NCBI RefSeq assembly: GCF_000143415.4
Contig: NW_003314410.1
Coordinates: 103,686 to 167,685 of the forward strand
Reading direction: 5' to 3'
Source of the DNA: Selaginella moellendorffii
Taxonomy: Eukaryota > Streptophyta > Lycopodiopsida > Selaginellales > Selaginellaceae
Length of the DNA stretch: 64,000 bases
This document shows positions 1-10,108 of this stretch, in pieces (position 1 is the stretch's first letter; every line of letters begins with the position of its first letter). A model generated the notes under the pieces. It was not told where the DNA came from. It worked only from the letters and a program-made list of their open reading frames with translations, and made no database searches. A program made the translations under genes and the position numbers.

Positions 1-181
1 CGATCGATTTAATCCCGGTAGTTTCTTGATGTTTAACCCAAAGGTCTCGTTCTTAGTAACTTCACAAGCTTTCGCTAATCGATCAGCTTCTTCCGGCAGA
101 TTTCTTAAGTTTGACTGTTCGCGGCAATTTGATTTTTCGCCACAATTTCTCGCGGCAAATCGAATCGAGCGGGTTTGACTT

Positions 182-2149
182 TTGGCATCGCTGGATCGGC
201 TGAGCGAGGCGATCGATCGCCTCGACTTTTGCCCCAGCTCGTCGTGCACGCCGGCGGCGTACGCGTCGCTCCTCCAGCAATGCGGGCGCGCGCAAGCGCT
301 GGAGCAGGGGCGGCGCCTCCACGCGCGGATCGCCGCCACCGGCCACGCCACCGACCGCTACCTCTGCAACCTCCTCGTCCAGATGTACGGCAGGTGCCGC
401 AGCGTCGGCGAGGCGCGTTCGGTCTTCCGCGGCATCAAGCGCCGCAACGTCTTCTCCTGGAACATCATGCTCGCGGCGTATGCCCACAACGGGCATTACG
501 ATCTCGCGCGGGCGGTCTTTGAGGAGATGCCCGAGAGAGACACAGTGTCATGGAACGAGATGCTTGGAGCTTACGCGAAGGGTGGTTTGTTGCGTGAGGC
601 GAGAGAGTGCTTCGATCGGATACCAGCCCCGGACGTTGTGTCGTGGACGCTCATGGTTTCGGCATATGCCATGGCTGGGCATTTTTTAGAGGCCATTTTG
701 ATGTTCCGGCGGATGGATCTCGAGGGCGTCCACCCCGACCGAGTTATGTATGTGATCATCCTCGACGCTTGTGCAAGCGTTTTGGCGCTGGATCTGGGAC
801 GGATCATCCACTCTTGTCTACTCGACGGGCATGAGCATGATTTTGGGATGAACTTGGTCGTGCGAACCGCGCTCGTCAACCTGTATGGCAAGTGTGGCGC
901 TGTGGAAGACGCTCAGAGTGTTTTCGACAGCTACTTTCTCTCAAAACAGGGTGATCAATCAGACAAAGAACAAGGTATCACGCTGTGGAACGCGATGATG
1001 GCAGCATATGCTCAAAACGGGCAGATCGCCAGAGCCGTAGACCTCTTCGGCAAGATGCCCGCCAGAGACGTGATCTCGTGGAACACAATGGTTGCCGCGC
1101 TTGCTCAGAACGAGATGGAGAAAGCCGCCATGGAAACCTTCTCGCTGATGGATCTCGAGGGCGTGCAGCCGAACGAGATCACCTTCATCGCGGCGATCGA
1201 CGCATGCTCCAAGCTCGGCAGCCTCGCTATCGCCGAGCTCGTCCACTCGAGCGTCCGCTTCTGCGGCTTCCAATCTGACGTAAGAATCGGAAACGCTCTT
1301 CTCAACATGTATGGCAAATGCGGGTGCGTGGAGGTCGCTAGAGAGGTCTTTCGCAATATGCCAGAGAAAAACGTTGTCTCTTGGAGCGCGCTCATCTCGG
1401 CCTACAGCCAAAACCACCGCTGCAAGGAAGCTCTCGCTTCGTACCGCCAGATGATCCACGAAGGAGTGAAACCAAACGAGGTGACACTCCTGGGAGCGAT
1501 CGACGCCTGCGCGGGATCTGCCGTAGCAGCGGACGCCGAGGCAATTCACACCAACGTCAGGGACTACTCCAGCTTGATCAACGTCGAACTCGCCACAAAC
1601 CCGGTGATCGGAAACGCGATCATCAACATGCACGGGAAGTGTGGCAACCTCGCCGCCGCCATGGCCGCGTTCGCCAAGCTCGGCTCCAGAAGGAACGTCA
1701 TCTCCTGGAACACGATCATCGGCGCGTATGCCCACTCGGGGAATACCCAGGGAGCGATCGAGCTCTTCCGGGCTATGGCGGTGGACGGGGCAGTACCGCC
1801 CAACGAAGGCTGCTTCACCAGCGTTCTCTCGAGCTGCAACCACGCCGGACTCTTGGGCGACGCTTGCGACTACTTCGCGATGATGGTAGCGGACTTTGGC
1901 ATCGCCCCCGTGACGGAGCACTTCCACTGCATGATCGACGTGCTGGGACGAGCCGGGAGGCTGGCGGAGGTGGCGGAGCTGATCAAGAGCATGCCATGCA
2001 AGGCCGACGTTATTGCCTGGACGGCTTTCGTGGATGCGTGTAAGACGCACGGAGAGTTTGGCAAGGCAGGAGAGGTGGTCTTGGAGAAAGGATTTGTGCC
2101 ATCAAACTCTGGCCCTTACGCACTGCTTTCTAACATGTACGCTGCGTGA
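182..2149 (+). CDS. PPR protein, PLS type, damaged at both ends
   Basis: Single open frame of 655 codons made of degenerate 31-36 residue PPR repeats. Recurrent signatures include VSWN/ISWNTM, LLNMYGKCG and FxxMPE(R/K)(D/N)V. PPR proteins of this PLS class bind organellar RNA and act in editing, splicing or processing in plastids or mitochondria; the target cannot be read here. Two oddities are visible. The expected start codon is TTG at 182, with an in-frame stop just upstream at 176, and the first in-frame ATG is only at 383. The frame ends at TGA in the SNMYAA segment, just where the E region normally continues. It may be a recent pseudogene, start at a non-AUG codon, or hold two sequence errors. 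The 3' end converges on the thioredoxin gene about 115 bp away. Confidence 0.75.
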   Translation: MASLDRLSEAIDRLDFCPSSSCTPAAYASLLQQCGRAQALEQGRRLHARIAATGHATDRYLCNLLVQMYGRCRSVGEARSVFRGIKRRNVFSWNIMLAAYAHNGHYDLARAVFEEMPERDTVSWNEMLGAYAKGGLLREARECFDRIPAPDVVSWTLMVSAYAMAGHFLEAILMFRRMDLEGVHPDRVMYVIILDACASVLALDLGRIIHSCLLDGHEHDFGMNLVVRTALVNLYGKCGAVEDAQSVFDSYFLSKQGDQSDKEQGITLWNAMMAAYAQNGQIARAVDLFGKMPARDVISWNTMVAALAQNEMEKAAMETFSLMDLEGVQPNEITFIAAIDACSKLGSLAIAELVHSSVRFCGFQSDVRIGNALLNMYGKCGCVEVAREVFRNMPEKNVVSWSALISAYSQNHRCKEALASYRQMIHEGVKPNEVTLLGAIDACAGSAVAADAEAIHTNVRDYSSLINVELATNPVIGNAIINMHGKCGNLAAAMAAFAKLGSRRNVISWNTIIGAYAHSGNTQGAIELFRAMAVDGAVPPNEGCFTSVLSSCNHAGLLGDACDYFAMMVADFGIAPVTEHFHCMIDVLGRAGRLAEVAELIKSMPCKADVIAWTAFVDACKTHGEFGKAGEVVLEKGFVPSNSGPYALLSNMYAA

Positions 2150-2263
2150 AACCTTGGAAGTGCATAAGATCACATCAAACTACGTCAAATTTAATTAATT
2201 ACTTGATTCTTCTGTACAAGTGGCTCGACTCTAAAGAGGAGGAAAAAAGAGAGATTTAGAAGT

Positions 2264-3245
2264 CTAGAGCGCGAGTGACGCTCCAGCTCCAGCTGGTTGC
2301 TTGGATCCAGCGAGCTGAAGATTTCCCACCCCACTGGCAACTGGCGTCACGTTGGTGTATTTGGCAATCGCATCTCTCAATCTTTGGATCTGCATCGGAG
2401 GTAATCACAGTCACAGTCAGGTCAGTCCGGCAAAAATCTCTAGAGAGAAATTTTCAATCCAGCTCTCACCTTTGAGATGGTGCAAGAGAATGACTCGAGG
2501 TGGCCCTGAGCGCGGTACACAAAGAAGAGCGGCAGCACCTTGACATTCAAGGCCTTGCAGATCTCCGTGTTGTCATCGTAGTTAATCTTGAGGAAGAGAA
2601 CCTCCGGATGCTCCTTTGCGATCTTACACAGCTGCGCGTATTCACCCAAAATCAGTCCCAAGAAAGAAAAAAAACGCTTTTTTTTTGGAGAGGAAAGTAA
2701 AAGAAGCATTCAATCACCTTTGGATAGAGCGTTCTACAGCCGTTGCAATGTCTTGCGTAGAAATCCACAATGACGAGTCTATCCCCGGCATTGGAGAGTG
2801 CGTCAATGAATTCTTGCATGGAGTGGATTTCCACCATGTTGGGCGCCCCATCCTTATCCCACCATTTCAACCACGGTGCCGTGTTCAACACCTATCACCG
2901 CGTCACACATACCGTTAGAGAAAGAAGAAAAAAATTTCACTTCTAAGTCAAACAAATCACCCGCATACTTGAGGAACTAGAAAATTCCCTCGCAAAGAGG
3001 ATAAAAAATCTCACCTTGGACATCCCCGAAGAGCCCGCTCTCAATCTCGAGCAATGTTGCCGCTGCTGCTGCCGATTTCTGACAGCCAGCTGCCGAGAAA
3101 TCCCCCAAAACTGCGAACTCCATGGAGCAGCGCCCAATCTCACGCACGAATGCGACGACGACGATGCTACCGACGATTCCCCTACCACAAGCCGCGCGTT
3201 CTCACTCGACAAGATTCTCGCAGTGGGATGCAAGACCTGCGCCAT
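2264..3245 (-). CDS. ACHT-type (atypical Cys/His-rich) plastid thioredoxin
   Basis: Four exons on the minus strand: 3015-3245, 2718-2891, 2470-2631 and 2264-2389, giving 230 residues. All introns are GT-AG and phase 0. Residues 1-77 form a Ser/Arg-rich leader consistent with a plastid transit peptide. The thioredoxin fold follows, with an [12 protein letters not shown] entry block, the strand LVIVDFYA and the redox pair CNGC (Cys126 and Cys129) in [11 protein letters not shown], where classical thioredoxins have WCGPC. The segments [19 protein letters not shown] and SFSCTISK are typical of ACHT proteins (Lilium-type thioredoxins). In Arabidopsis these relay oxidising signals in chloroplasts; that role is transferred by homology. 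The start is the first ATG after the upstream non-ATG open stretch. An alternative start cannot be excluded. Confidence 0.88.
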
Positions 3246-4085
3246 TTCCCGAGGATTTGAGAGACCGCGCGCTGAAATTTCCTCTGATTCAAGCCTATCT
3301 AGGATGAAATGGAAAACCTCTGGGGCCGCGATCGACAAGAAATGGATGAATGCGCTACCAATTTCGGAAAACTACACACCGCCGGGAAGAGAAGAGTGCA
3401 CCTGGACAGAGAATCGCACGCTCGCTCGCTCGATTCCTTGGCGGCTAGCTGACCTAATAGTCTAGACGCTTCCCTTCGCGTGGACGAAAGGGAGTGTTCT
3501 TCGATTGTGGATGAGTCGTGGCCAGTTTCCCCCTTTAAAGCGTCCACACGATTCCGCCCGTCAAACGCATCGCCGCCGTCCGCGTGCCTGGTAGATTCCG
3601 GAATAGCACCCGCGATCCACGCCATCCGTGTGTCCTCATCCAGTAACGAGTGGCCAGAATTTTCTATACGTGTGGCTAAATGGATATGGAGGGAATTTTG
3701 AAAGGAGCTTCCAAGCTGGAGGCGGGCCATAGTCGATAAGATCCACCGTCCGTTCCTGGCACATCTGACGGCCGCAATAAAAAGTACGACGATCTTTTGA
3801 CAGGTATAGCCTAATGCGGCCCACTAACTCTTTCGGTGGGAGGGATGCATTTGTCAATACCGTGTCAATGTTGTGATGAAATAAGATTTGGAGAACTATG
3901 GGCGAATATGATAGCATCTTTTCTTTTGTGTGGCAACCCACAAATTCCTGGCATTGACAACTACCATGTGTCGCTGGCTCCATGCTTCGCCACAACTTTG
4001 GATCATCTGATACGTTGCTGGTGTGCCTGTGTGAGCATCAAAACCAGGCACGTCGCCCGTGAGGGACAAATATCTACCAAGAGCC
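3246..4085. other. Intergenic, no supported gene
   Basis: This 840-base stretch lies upstream of the thioredoxin gene and downstream of the second PPR gene, both on the minus strand. It contains several short open frames on both strands, but none shows a recognisable domain or a coherent exon series. It should carry the thioredoxin promoter and the PPR 3' flank. Confidence 0.5.
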
Positions 4086-5948
4086 CTAATCGCCGCGCAA
4101 ACAAGTCCACTCCAAAGAATCTGGGACAAAGGGCATCTCCGCCACAAGCTCGTGGGCTTCCGCCACGTAGCCGCCCCTTGCGAGCGCGTCCACGATACAA
4201 TTGTAGTGCTGCTTCGTCGGCCGTACGGCAAAGTCGTACGCCATGGACCGGAGGTAGGACCCGGCGAGAAAGCACCGCCCCGAGTGGCTGCACGCGTTTA
4301 GGACGAGCACCCAGCACACGGCGTCCGGTGAGACCGTACATTTGGCCAGGTCGAATAGGGCCACCGCCCCGTCGGTGTGGCCGTACGCGCACAGCAGTGT
4401 GGCCCAGGAAGCGAGGGTTTGATCCGGCATTGCGTCAAAGAATTTCTTGGCTCGATTAGGGCCGCCCATCTGGGCGTGGGCGGCGAGCATCGTGTTCCAG
4501 GCGATGGCGTCGCGGCACGGCATTGCCGCGAACAGGCTCCTGGCAGCGTCGATATCTCGATTGGAGCAGTGCATTGCCAGGATCGCGTTCCACGACTGTG
4601 GGTTTCGCTGCGGCATCGAGTGAAATAGCGCGAGGGCTCGATTGACATCGCTGCTGGTAGCGTGCGCCGCCAGGATTGTGTTCCAGGAAGTGGTGTCGCG
4701 ATGAGGCATCTGCTCGAACAGGCATTGCGACTGCTCCAAATCTCCGGCCCTCACCGAAGCGAGCAGCATTGTGTTCCAGGAGGTTTGATTTCCATGCGGC
4801 ATCTGTGAGAAATGCCGCCTTGCCATTTCCAAATGCCCTGTCGTGGCAAATGCTTCGAGCAGTAGATTCCACGATTCGATGCTTCGTTCGGGAACACTGC
4901 CAAAAGTTCTTCTCGCGTCCTCAAAACTATTGCTTTCCACAAACGCTGTGAGCATTGCGTTCCAAGCAACAAGATCGCGCTCTTTCATCCCATCAAAGAG
5001 ATCCTTTGCCAGATCCAGATGCCCGTTCACGGCATATGCGGTGAGCATCACGGTCAAAGATACCGGCGTCTGGACCGGTATCTCACGAAATATTCGCTCA
5101 GCCTCTTCCAGATTCCCCTCCTGCGCGAAAGCGTTTATCACGGTCGTCCACGCCACGACATTCCTCTCGGGCATTCTATCCAACAGCCACGTGGCACCCG
5201 ACAGATTCCGGGACTGGCAATAAGCGGCCAGGATCACAGTCCACGACACGAGATCCCGGAATGGCATCTCATCAAATAGTTTCTTGGCGGCATCCAGCCG
5301 TCCAGCCTGCCCGAGGGCGGCGATCATGGCCGTAGATGACACCAGATTCCTTTCCGGAATTAGCTCGTGAAAGATTTCTATGGCTGAGACTAAATCCCCG
5401 AGCTGGGCATTTGCCGTAAGGATAGAATTCCACGACACAAGATTGACAAGGGGCATTTGCGCAAATACTTCGCAAGATCGATCAAGAAACCCTGCTCGCG
5501 CATTTGCTGCTAGAATTGTTGTCCAGGAGATGATATCCTTCTCGGGCATCCGATCAAACAGATCTCTCGCGAGATCCAATTCCCCAGCCTTGGCAAATGC
5601 CGCGAGCATCGTGTTGCAAGAGACAATGCTCGCCTCCGGCATGGCGGCGAAGAACAATCGCGCTTGCTGGAAATCCCCATTCCGGGTGTAGCACGAGAGC
5701 ATCGAGTCCCAGGTGTAGAAATCTTTGTGCCGGGTGGAATCGAAGACCTCGCGCGCGAGAGCGGCGCCATCGCAGCGCGCGTACATCTGGATGAGCTTGT
5801 TGGACAGGAAAGGATCGCCATCGGCGGCCCTAAGATCCACGGAGCTGGCCAAGCAAGCGTGGAGCTCTCGAGCCTGGGGCAAATCCTGACAGGCCTCGAT
5901 CGCGTGAAGGATCTCTTTTCTCGTATCCCCAGCGATGGCGAGATTCAT
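4086..5948 (-). CDS. PPR protein built mainly of short S-type repeats
   Basis: Intronless frame of 620 residues starting at the ATG at 5948; the open frame extends further upstream but without another ATG. The N-terminal segment has the family entry block (EILHAIEACQDLPQARELHA). About 15 tandem repeats of roughly 31 residues follow, of the form NTMLAAxAxxGxLxxAxxxFxxMPxRDxxSW. Such uninterrupted S-repeat runs are common in lycophyte and moss PPR proteins. The C-terminus reaches the MPFVPDSLEW segment and then stops, so there is no E, E+ or DYW domain and no cytidine deaminase. Expected role: organellar RNA binding, target unknown. It is head-to-head with galacturonokinase, with only 33 bp between the two start codons. 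Confidence 0.88.
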   Translation of the reverse strand: MNLAIAGDTRKEILHAIEACQDLPQARELHACLASSVDLRAADGDPFLSNKLIQMYARCDGAALAREVFDSTRHKDFYTWDSMLSCYTRNGDFQQARLFFAAMPEASIVSCNTMLAAFAKAGELDLARDLFDRMPEKDIISWTTILAANARAGFLDRSCEVFAQMPLVNLVSWNSILTANAQLGDLVSAIEIFHELIPERNLVSSTAMIAALGQAGRLDAAKKLFDEMPFRDLVSWTVILAAYCQSRNLSGATWLLDRMPERNVVAWTTVINAFAQEGNLEEAERIFREIPVQTPVSLTVMLTAYAVNGHLDLAKDLFDGMKERDLVAWNAMLTAFVESNSFEDARRTFGSVPERSIESWNLLLEAFATTGHLEMARRHFSQMPHGNQTSWNTMLLASVRAGDLEQSQCLFEQMPHRDTTSWNTILAAHATSSDVNRALALFHSMPQRNPQSWNAILAMHCSNRDIDAARSLFAAMPCRDAIAWNTMLAAHAQMGGPNRAKKFFDAMPDQTLASWATLLCAYGHTDGAVALFDLAKCTVSPDAVCWVLVLNACSHSGRCFLAGSYLRSMAYDFAVRPTKQHYNCIVDALARGGYVAEAHELVAEMPFVPDSLEWTCLRGD

Positions 5949-5981
5949 GCCAGGGAACCAGGTAGGGTTCTTGGCATTTCC
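5949..5981. promoter_or_regulatory. 33-bp gap between divergent start codons
   Basis: The PPR start (5948, minus) and the galacturonokinase start (5982, plus) leave 33 bp. Core promoters and leaders of each gene must therefore lie inside the other coding region, or the true start codons lie elsewhere. The kinase frame is open far upstream to 5664 but has no similarity support there. No TATA box is visible in the gap itself. Confidence 0.45.
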
Positions 5982-7262
5982 ATGGACGAGCGCCACTGGC
6001 CGACGCAGGATCACGTCGATGAAATCCGCAAGAATGTGGAAGCGATGGGCGCTCAATCAGGAGGCTTCCAGATCGTGGCGTCGCCATACCGGATCTGCCC
6101 ACTGGGCGCCCACGTCGATCACCAGGGCGGCGCCGTCACGACCATGGCGCTGGATCGTGGCGTGCTCCTGGGATTCGCGGCGGCCGCGGGGCCGGAGATC
6201 CGCGTGAGGTCGGCCCAATTCCCTGGCGAGGTGAGCTTCCGGATCCCGCAAGAATCCACCAACATCGAGCATTGCGACGCGGAGTCCCAGTGGGGTGATC
6301 TCGCCCGCGGCGCTTGCTACGCGCTCCTCCGCGCGGGGCACGCCATCTCCAGGGGGATCGTCGCCTTCCTCGACGGCGGCGAGGGATTCCATGGCTGTGG
6401 CGTGAGCTCCTCCGCGGCGGTGGGGATCGCCTTCCTCCTCGCGATGGAGCGCGCCAACGATCTCCTCGTCTCGCCCGAGGCCAACGTAGAGCTCGACCGG
6501 ATCCTCGAGAACGAGTTCCTGGGCGTCAAGAACGGTGTCATGGACCAATCGGCCATTCTCTTCGCGAGACCGGGCTGCCTCACGCTCATCCGGTGCCACG
6601 AGCTCGATCGAACGCATCAATCTCTCCAGTTTGGAGGAGGAGGAGGAGGATCGAGCTACAAGATCTTGCTCGCCTTCTCGGGCCTCCGCCACGCGCTGGC
6701 ATCCAAGCCCGGGTTTAATCTCCGGGTGTCCGAGTGTAACAAGGCCGCCAAGTTCCTTCTCGAGGCCGCCGGGAGGGACAAGAAGAGAAAGGTGGCGGTG
6801 CTTGGCGACGTAGCTCCGGAGGAGTATACTCGGCTCAAAGCGAAGCTAGCGGCGGTGGAGGGCGGCCATCTCGCGAGGCGGGCGGAGCATTTCTTCTCGG
6901 AGAGAGCTCGGGTGGAGGCCAGCGTCAAGGCTTGGGTGGCGGGGGACCTGGCGGAGTTTGGGCGGCTCATGACCGAGTCCGGGCGGAGCTCCATCGAGAA
7001 CTACGAGTGTGGCTGCGAGGCGCTGATTGATCTGTGGGGGATACTGGCGGAGGCGCCGGGTGTGTATGGAGCGCGGTTTAGCGGCGCGGGGTTTCGAGGC
7101 TTCTGCGTTGCGCTGGTGAAGGCGGAGATGGCGGACGAGGCTGCGAGGTTTGTGAGGAGAAAGTATCGGGAGGCACAGCCAGAGCTCTCGAAGAATGTTG
7201 GTGGCGATCAAGGCGTGGTGATATGCGATTCTGGCGGCTGCGCATCCCTTATGGATTTGTGA
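5982..7262 (+). CDS. GALAK: Galacturonokinase (GHMP kinase)
   Basis: Intronless frame of 426 residues. Galacturonokinase phosphorylates D-galacturonic acid at C-1 with ATP, salvaging sugar released from pectin into the UDP-galacturonate pool; the enzyme is cytosolic. The galactokinase-type substrate block PYRICPLGAHVDHQGG lies near residues 36-51. The GHMP phosphate-binding loop GVSSSAAVG is near residue 140, MDQSAIL near 186, and the C-terminal GHMP motif ARFSGAGFRG near 365. The wording of these motifs follows plant GalAK rather than galactokinase, which has PGRxNLIGEH. The ATG at 5982 is chosen because similarity begins within about 20 residues. It is divergent from the PPR gene and convergent with the PHO1-like gene, whose stop is 29 bp away. 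Confidence 0.92.
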   Translation: MDERHWPTQDHVDEIRKNVEAMGAQSGGFQIVASPYRICPLGAHVDHQGGAVTTMALDRGVLLGFAAAAGPEIRVRSAQFPGEVSFRIPQESTNIEHCDAESQWGDLARGACYALLRAGHAISRGIVAFLDGGEGFHGCGVSSSAAVGIAFLLAMERANDLLVSPEANVELDRILENEFLGVKNGVMDQSAILFARPGCLTLIRCHELDRTHQSLQFGGGGGGSSYKILLAFSGLRHALASKPGFNLRVSECNKAAKFLLEAAGRDKKRKVAVLGDVAPEEYTRLKAKLAAVEGGHLARRAEHFFSERARVEASVKAWVAGDLAEFGRLMTESGRSSIENYECGCEALIDLWGILAEAPGVYGARFSGAGFRGFCVALVKAEMADEAARFVRRKYREAQPELSKNVGGDQGVVICDSGGCASLMDL

Positions 7263-7291
7263 AGCATTTCTCTTTTTTTTTCTTCTTTCTT

Positions 7292-9798
7292 TCAGAGTGG
7301 GATTGTTTTGGTCATTCTGCTGTGCTCGTTTTCCAGCCTGCGAGAGAGAAGCATTACTTCCGATATAACGGAGTAGAGGATTGGTTCTTTACCTGAAAAA
7401 GTTCCAGAGGCCTCTCCTGAGAACTTCCAAGAACGCAAACATGAACTGCACCACCTGTTGATCCGTGCCGGCACGAAAAGATAAAAAAGAATGCAGCCAC
7501 GCAAAGCGAAGAAATGAGTTGACAACCTGTGCACGTAACAGGCATGAGTTGTTGATATTACTACCACGAGTACTCACCATGGACGCGATGTAGATTGCTT
7601 TCTTCGTGAGGATGAGCTCGTCTCGGAGCCAAGGATTGCGTGACCGTCGCTGGAGCAGCCCCCAGTCCATGACGAGATCCCAATAGAGCTGGTACATCGT
7701 TGTACACAAAGATATGACTATGAATGATACGAACCAGAGTGTGGAGCCTGTTCTTGCGTACGCAAACTTGGCCATGAGCGAAAGCATTCCGCACAAATAC
7801 TTGGCAGCGTTGGCAAGCTGTACTTGATCTCCGTCATGCCATTTCCTGAGGCACTAGAAAAGGCAAGATCACTCCAGGCTCTGGAAGAGAGTCGTACCTG
7901 GAGAATTCTCCACCACTGCGGAAGCAAAAGCATGGCACACTGATATGTAGTAGTGAAGCAGACTGCAGTGTCGCCAGCCAGAACACGGCCTCCATGGTAG
8001 CACACGGAAAAGCCAAGATCCTTGAGAGCTGAAGCCTGCGATGGAATGGATCTAGCTAGAAAAACGAAAGTGCGGAATAAAAAATGCGGAAGAACACTGA
8101 TACCTGGCTAGTAAGCTGGTCAGCAAAGAAAAAATCTGCAAACCTGACCTGCAAAAAGATATCAAAAACGTTCAGCAAGCTACCTCAGGCTGGGATGGAG
8201 ACGAACTTCAGAAAGAGGCGAAAAGATGGTCCGGGCGATCAGCCGCAGAAGACCATATCGTGCAGGCTTGTAGAAATAATTGTAAGGAATAACAAGTAGA
8301 GCCACCACAACCTGAATCCATCTTCAGCAGATTTGTTAGAAGTGGCATGACTGCTTTCTTAGAATCACTGCTTCACTTACCACAATAACAAGAAGCGGCA
8401 TGTCATTGGTCGTGACAGCTTGAATGGCCAAAATATCAGCACCAAGGTAAAGAACCATGCCGAGTAGCAAAATCGCGGCAAGAGCAAGACTTATGAGGAA
8501 AATGTCTTGGTGTTTTAGATCCGCTCCCGGCGCCATCTCAAGCATGGAGGCATAGTGAATCCGCGCCCGCTGCCAGAAGTAGACGTTGCAGGCATACATG
8601 CACAAGTGGAGCACAAATAACGCGAGAGTGCTGTAAAGGATTTAAACGCAGCTCCTTCAAACGTGAACTTTGATCATACCCGAATATTGAAAACGTTGTC
8701 AGCATGGCCGCTCCCCTCTTCCTACGAGAAAGAATATGTAGCAGCACGAAGGCTGCAAGCAATCCCAGGCAGCTCCCCGTCACAAGCCCTGCAAGGCCGC
8801 AACACACTTTGCGAATTACATGGCCGGTATGCAAGTCACGTACCAGAGTAGAAACTTGTACGCGAGGATGACGAAGTGTAGTACCATCCCTTGATGAAAG
8901 TGTGCTTGACAATGCTGTTCACTTGGTCCATCGTGTCAAGCAACTGCTTCCACGAACAAGTCACAAGATTTTTCCAAGCAGCAAAAGACATGCCTTATGC
9001 GAGGTCCGAAAGTACGACGTTTCCACAGCTCTCATGTACGCAGAGCTCACGTTTTGTCCTGTGATCTGCAGCGCACGGCAAAGGACCCCGTAAGATTGCT
9101 TCCCAGGAACGGAAAAGCGTGATCACGGTACCTTGTCGAATTTTTTCGTGATTTTCCAGAATGCCATCCTATTTAGCGTGCTGCAGCCAACACACCAAAG
9201 ATCAGCATTCGCGAATTCCTGATCAATCCGGACCTGTAGTTACGTAGAAGAGAAAGTTGTCTGCAAAGATCGGCCACCGCATTGCAAAGAGAGCTCGACT
9301 TCCGCGCATCTGTAAGTAATGGAAATTAGCAAAACTATCAAAAGAGATGCTACAAACCTCCAGTAACTGAGTGGTGATCATTCTCGAGCTGGAGTAGTAG
9401 CATACGCGCTCTCGATTCGAGTTCTCCTTCCCTGGCGATATAGAAACCATTGACAATGCCGAGCTGCAAATCGAGCGCCCGGAAAAATGCTCGCTCATTC
9501 TCGCTAGCGGCGGAATCCAGCTCCGTCTCAAATGCCGCATGGCCGCCCCGCGAATGCACAACAATCTGGAACAACATCCCACCAAAATATAATTCGCAAC
9601 CACGATCGATCGCCAAGAAAGAAAGATTACTTCGATCTTCCTGCGGCGCCTGCCAAGGAGGTAACCTGGCATCCAAGATCGCCGTGCCGGACCGGAGCGC
9701 TTGATCTTGCGGAGCTCCTTCTTGAGATCCTTGTAATCGCAGTAGGAATCCCGCCATTCCGGCACCAGCTGCCACTGGAGCTGCTTCTGGAATTTCAT
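7292..9798 (-). CDS. PHO1-like SPX-EXS phosphate exporter
   Basis: Fourteen exons give 591 residues: 9631-9798, 9358-9565, 9234-9309, 9132-9180, 8994-9065, 8844-8943, 8680-8788, 8381-8630, 8207-8311, 8104-8148, 7898-8035, 7578-7853, 7393-7526 and 7292-7337. Residues 1-167 form the SPX domain, which senses inositol pyrophosphates (MKFQKQLQWQLVPEWRDSYC at the start, LNRMAFWKITKKFDK at the end). Membrane segments begin near GLVTGSCLGLLAAFVLLHIL. The EXS domain follows, with FADFFFADQLTSQ, WDLVMDWGLL, NPWLRDEL, LRFAWL and RRGLWNFFRLENEH. Family role: phosphate export to xylem or across endomembranes. It is shorter than angiosperm PHO1 (about 780) because the SPX loops are short, and the tail ends soon after LENEH. 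One intron (8944-8993) uses a GC donor. Confidence 0.9.
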
Positions 9799-10008
9799 GA
9801 TTCGGCCGCGATGCCGCTGCTGCTACGCAATAGCGGGCAAGGTTGAGGTCCTCCTCCTCGACGGCATTACGATTGCGCCGCGGGAACTCTGCAAAGCATC
9901 GCGCTGCTAGGGACATTATAAGAACGGGCGTCCAGCGAACGAGATTCCTATGATGGACAGTGACGCTACCACGGCACGCACAAACAACGCTTCGCCTCTT
10001 CCGCAAGC

Positions 10009-10108
10009 NNNNNNNNNNNNNNNNNNNNNNNNNNNNNNNNNNNNNNNNNNNNNNNNNNNNNNNNNNNNNNNNNNNNNNNNNNNNNNNNNNNNNNNNNNNN
10101 NNNNNNNN
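10009..10108. other. Assembly gap, 100 N
   Basis: Exactly 100 N, the conventional size for a gap of unknown length. It separates the GC-rich 5' flank of the PHO1-like gene from an AT-rich block, so linkage and distance across this point are not guaranteed. Confidence 0.98.

Noticed and set aside
959-2050. 363-codon open frame on the minus strand inside the first PPR gene
   Set aside because: It is a shadow of GC-biased codon use in the PPR frame, with no domain or repeat of its own.
3299-3995. Minus-strand open frames of 119-143 codons upstream of the thioredoxin gene
   Set aside because: No recognisable domain, no partner exons, and they lie in the expected promoter region.
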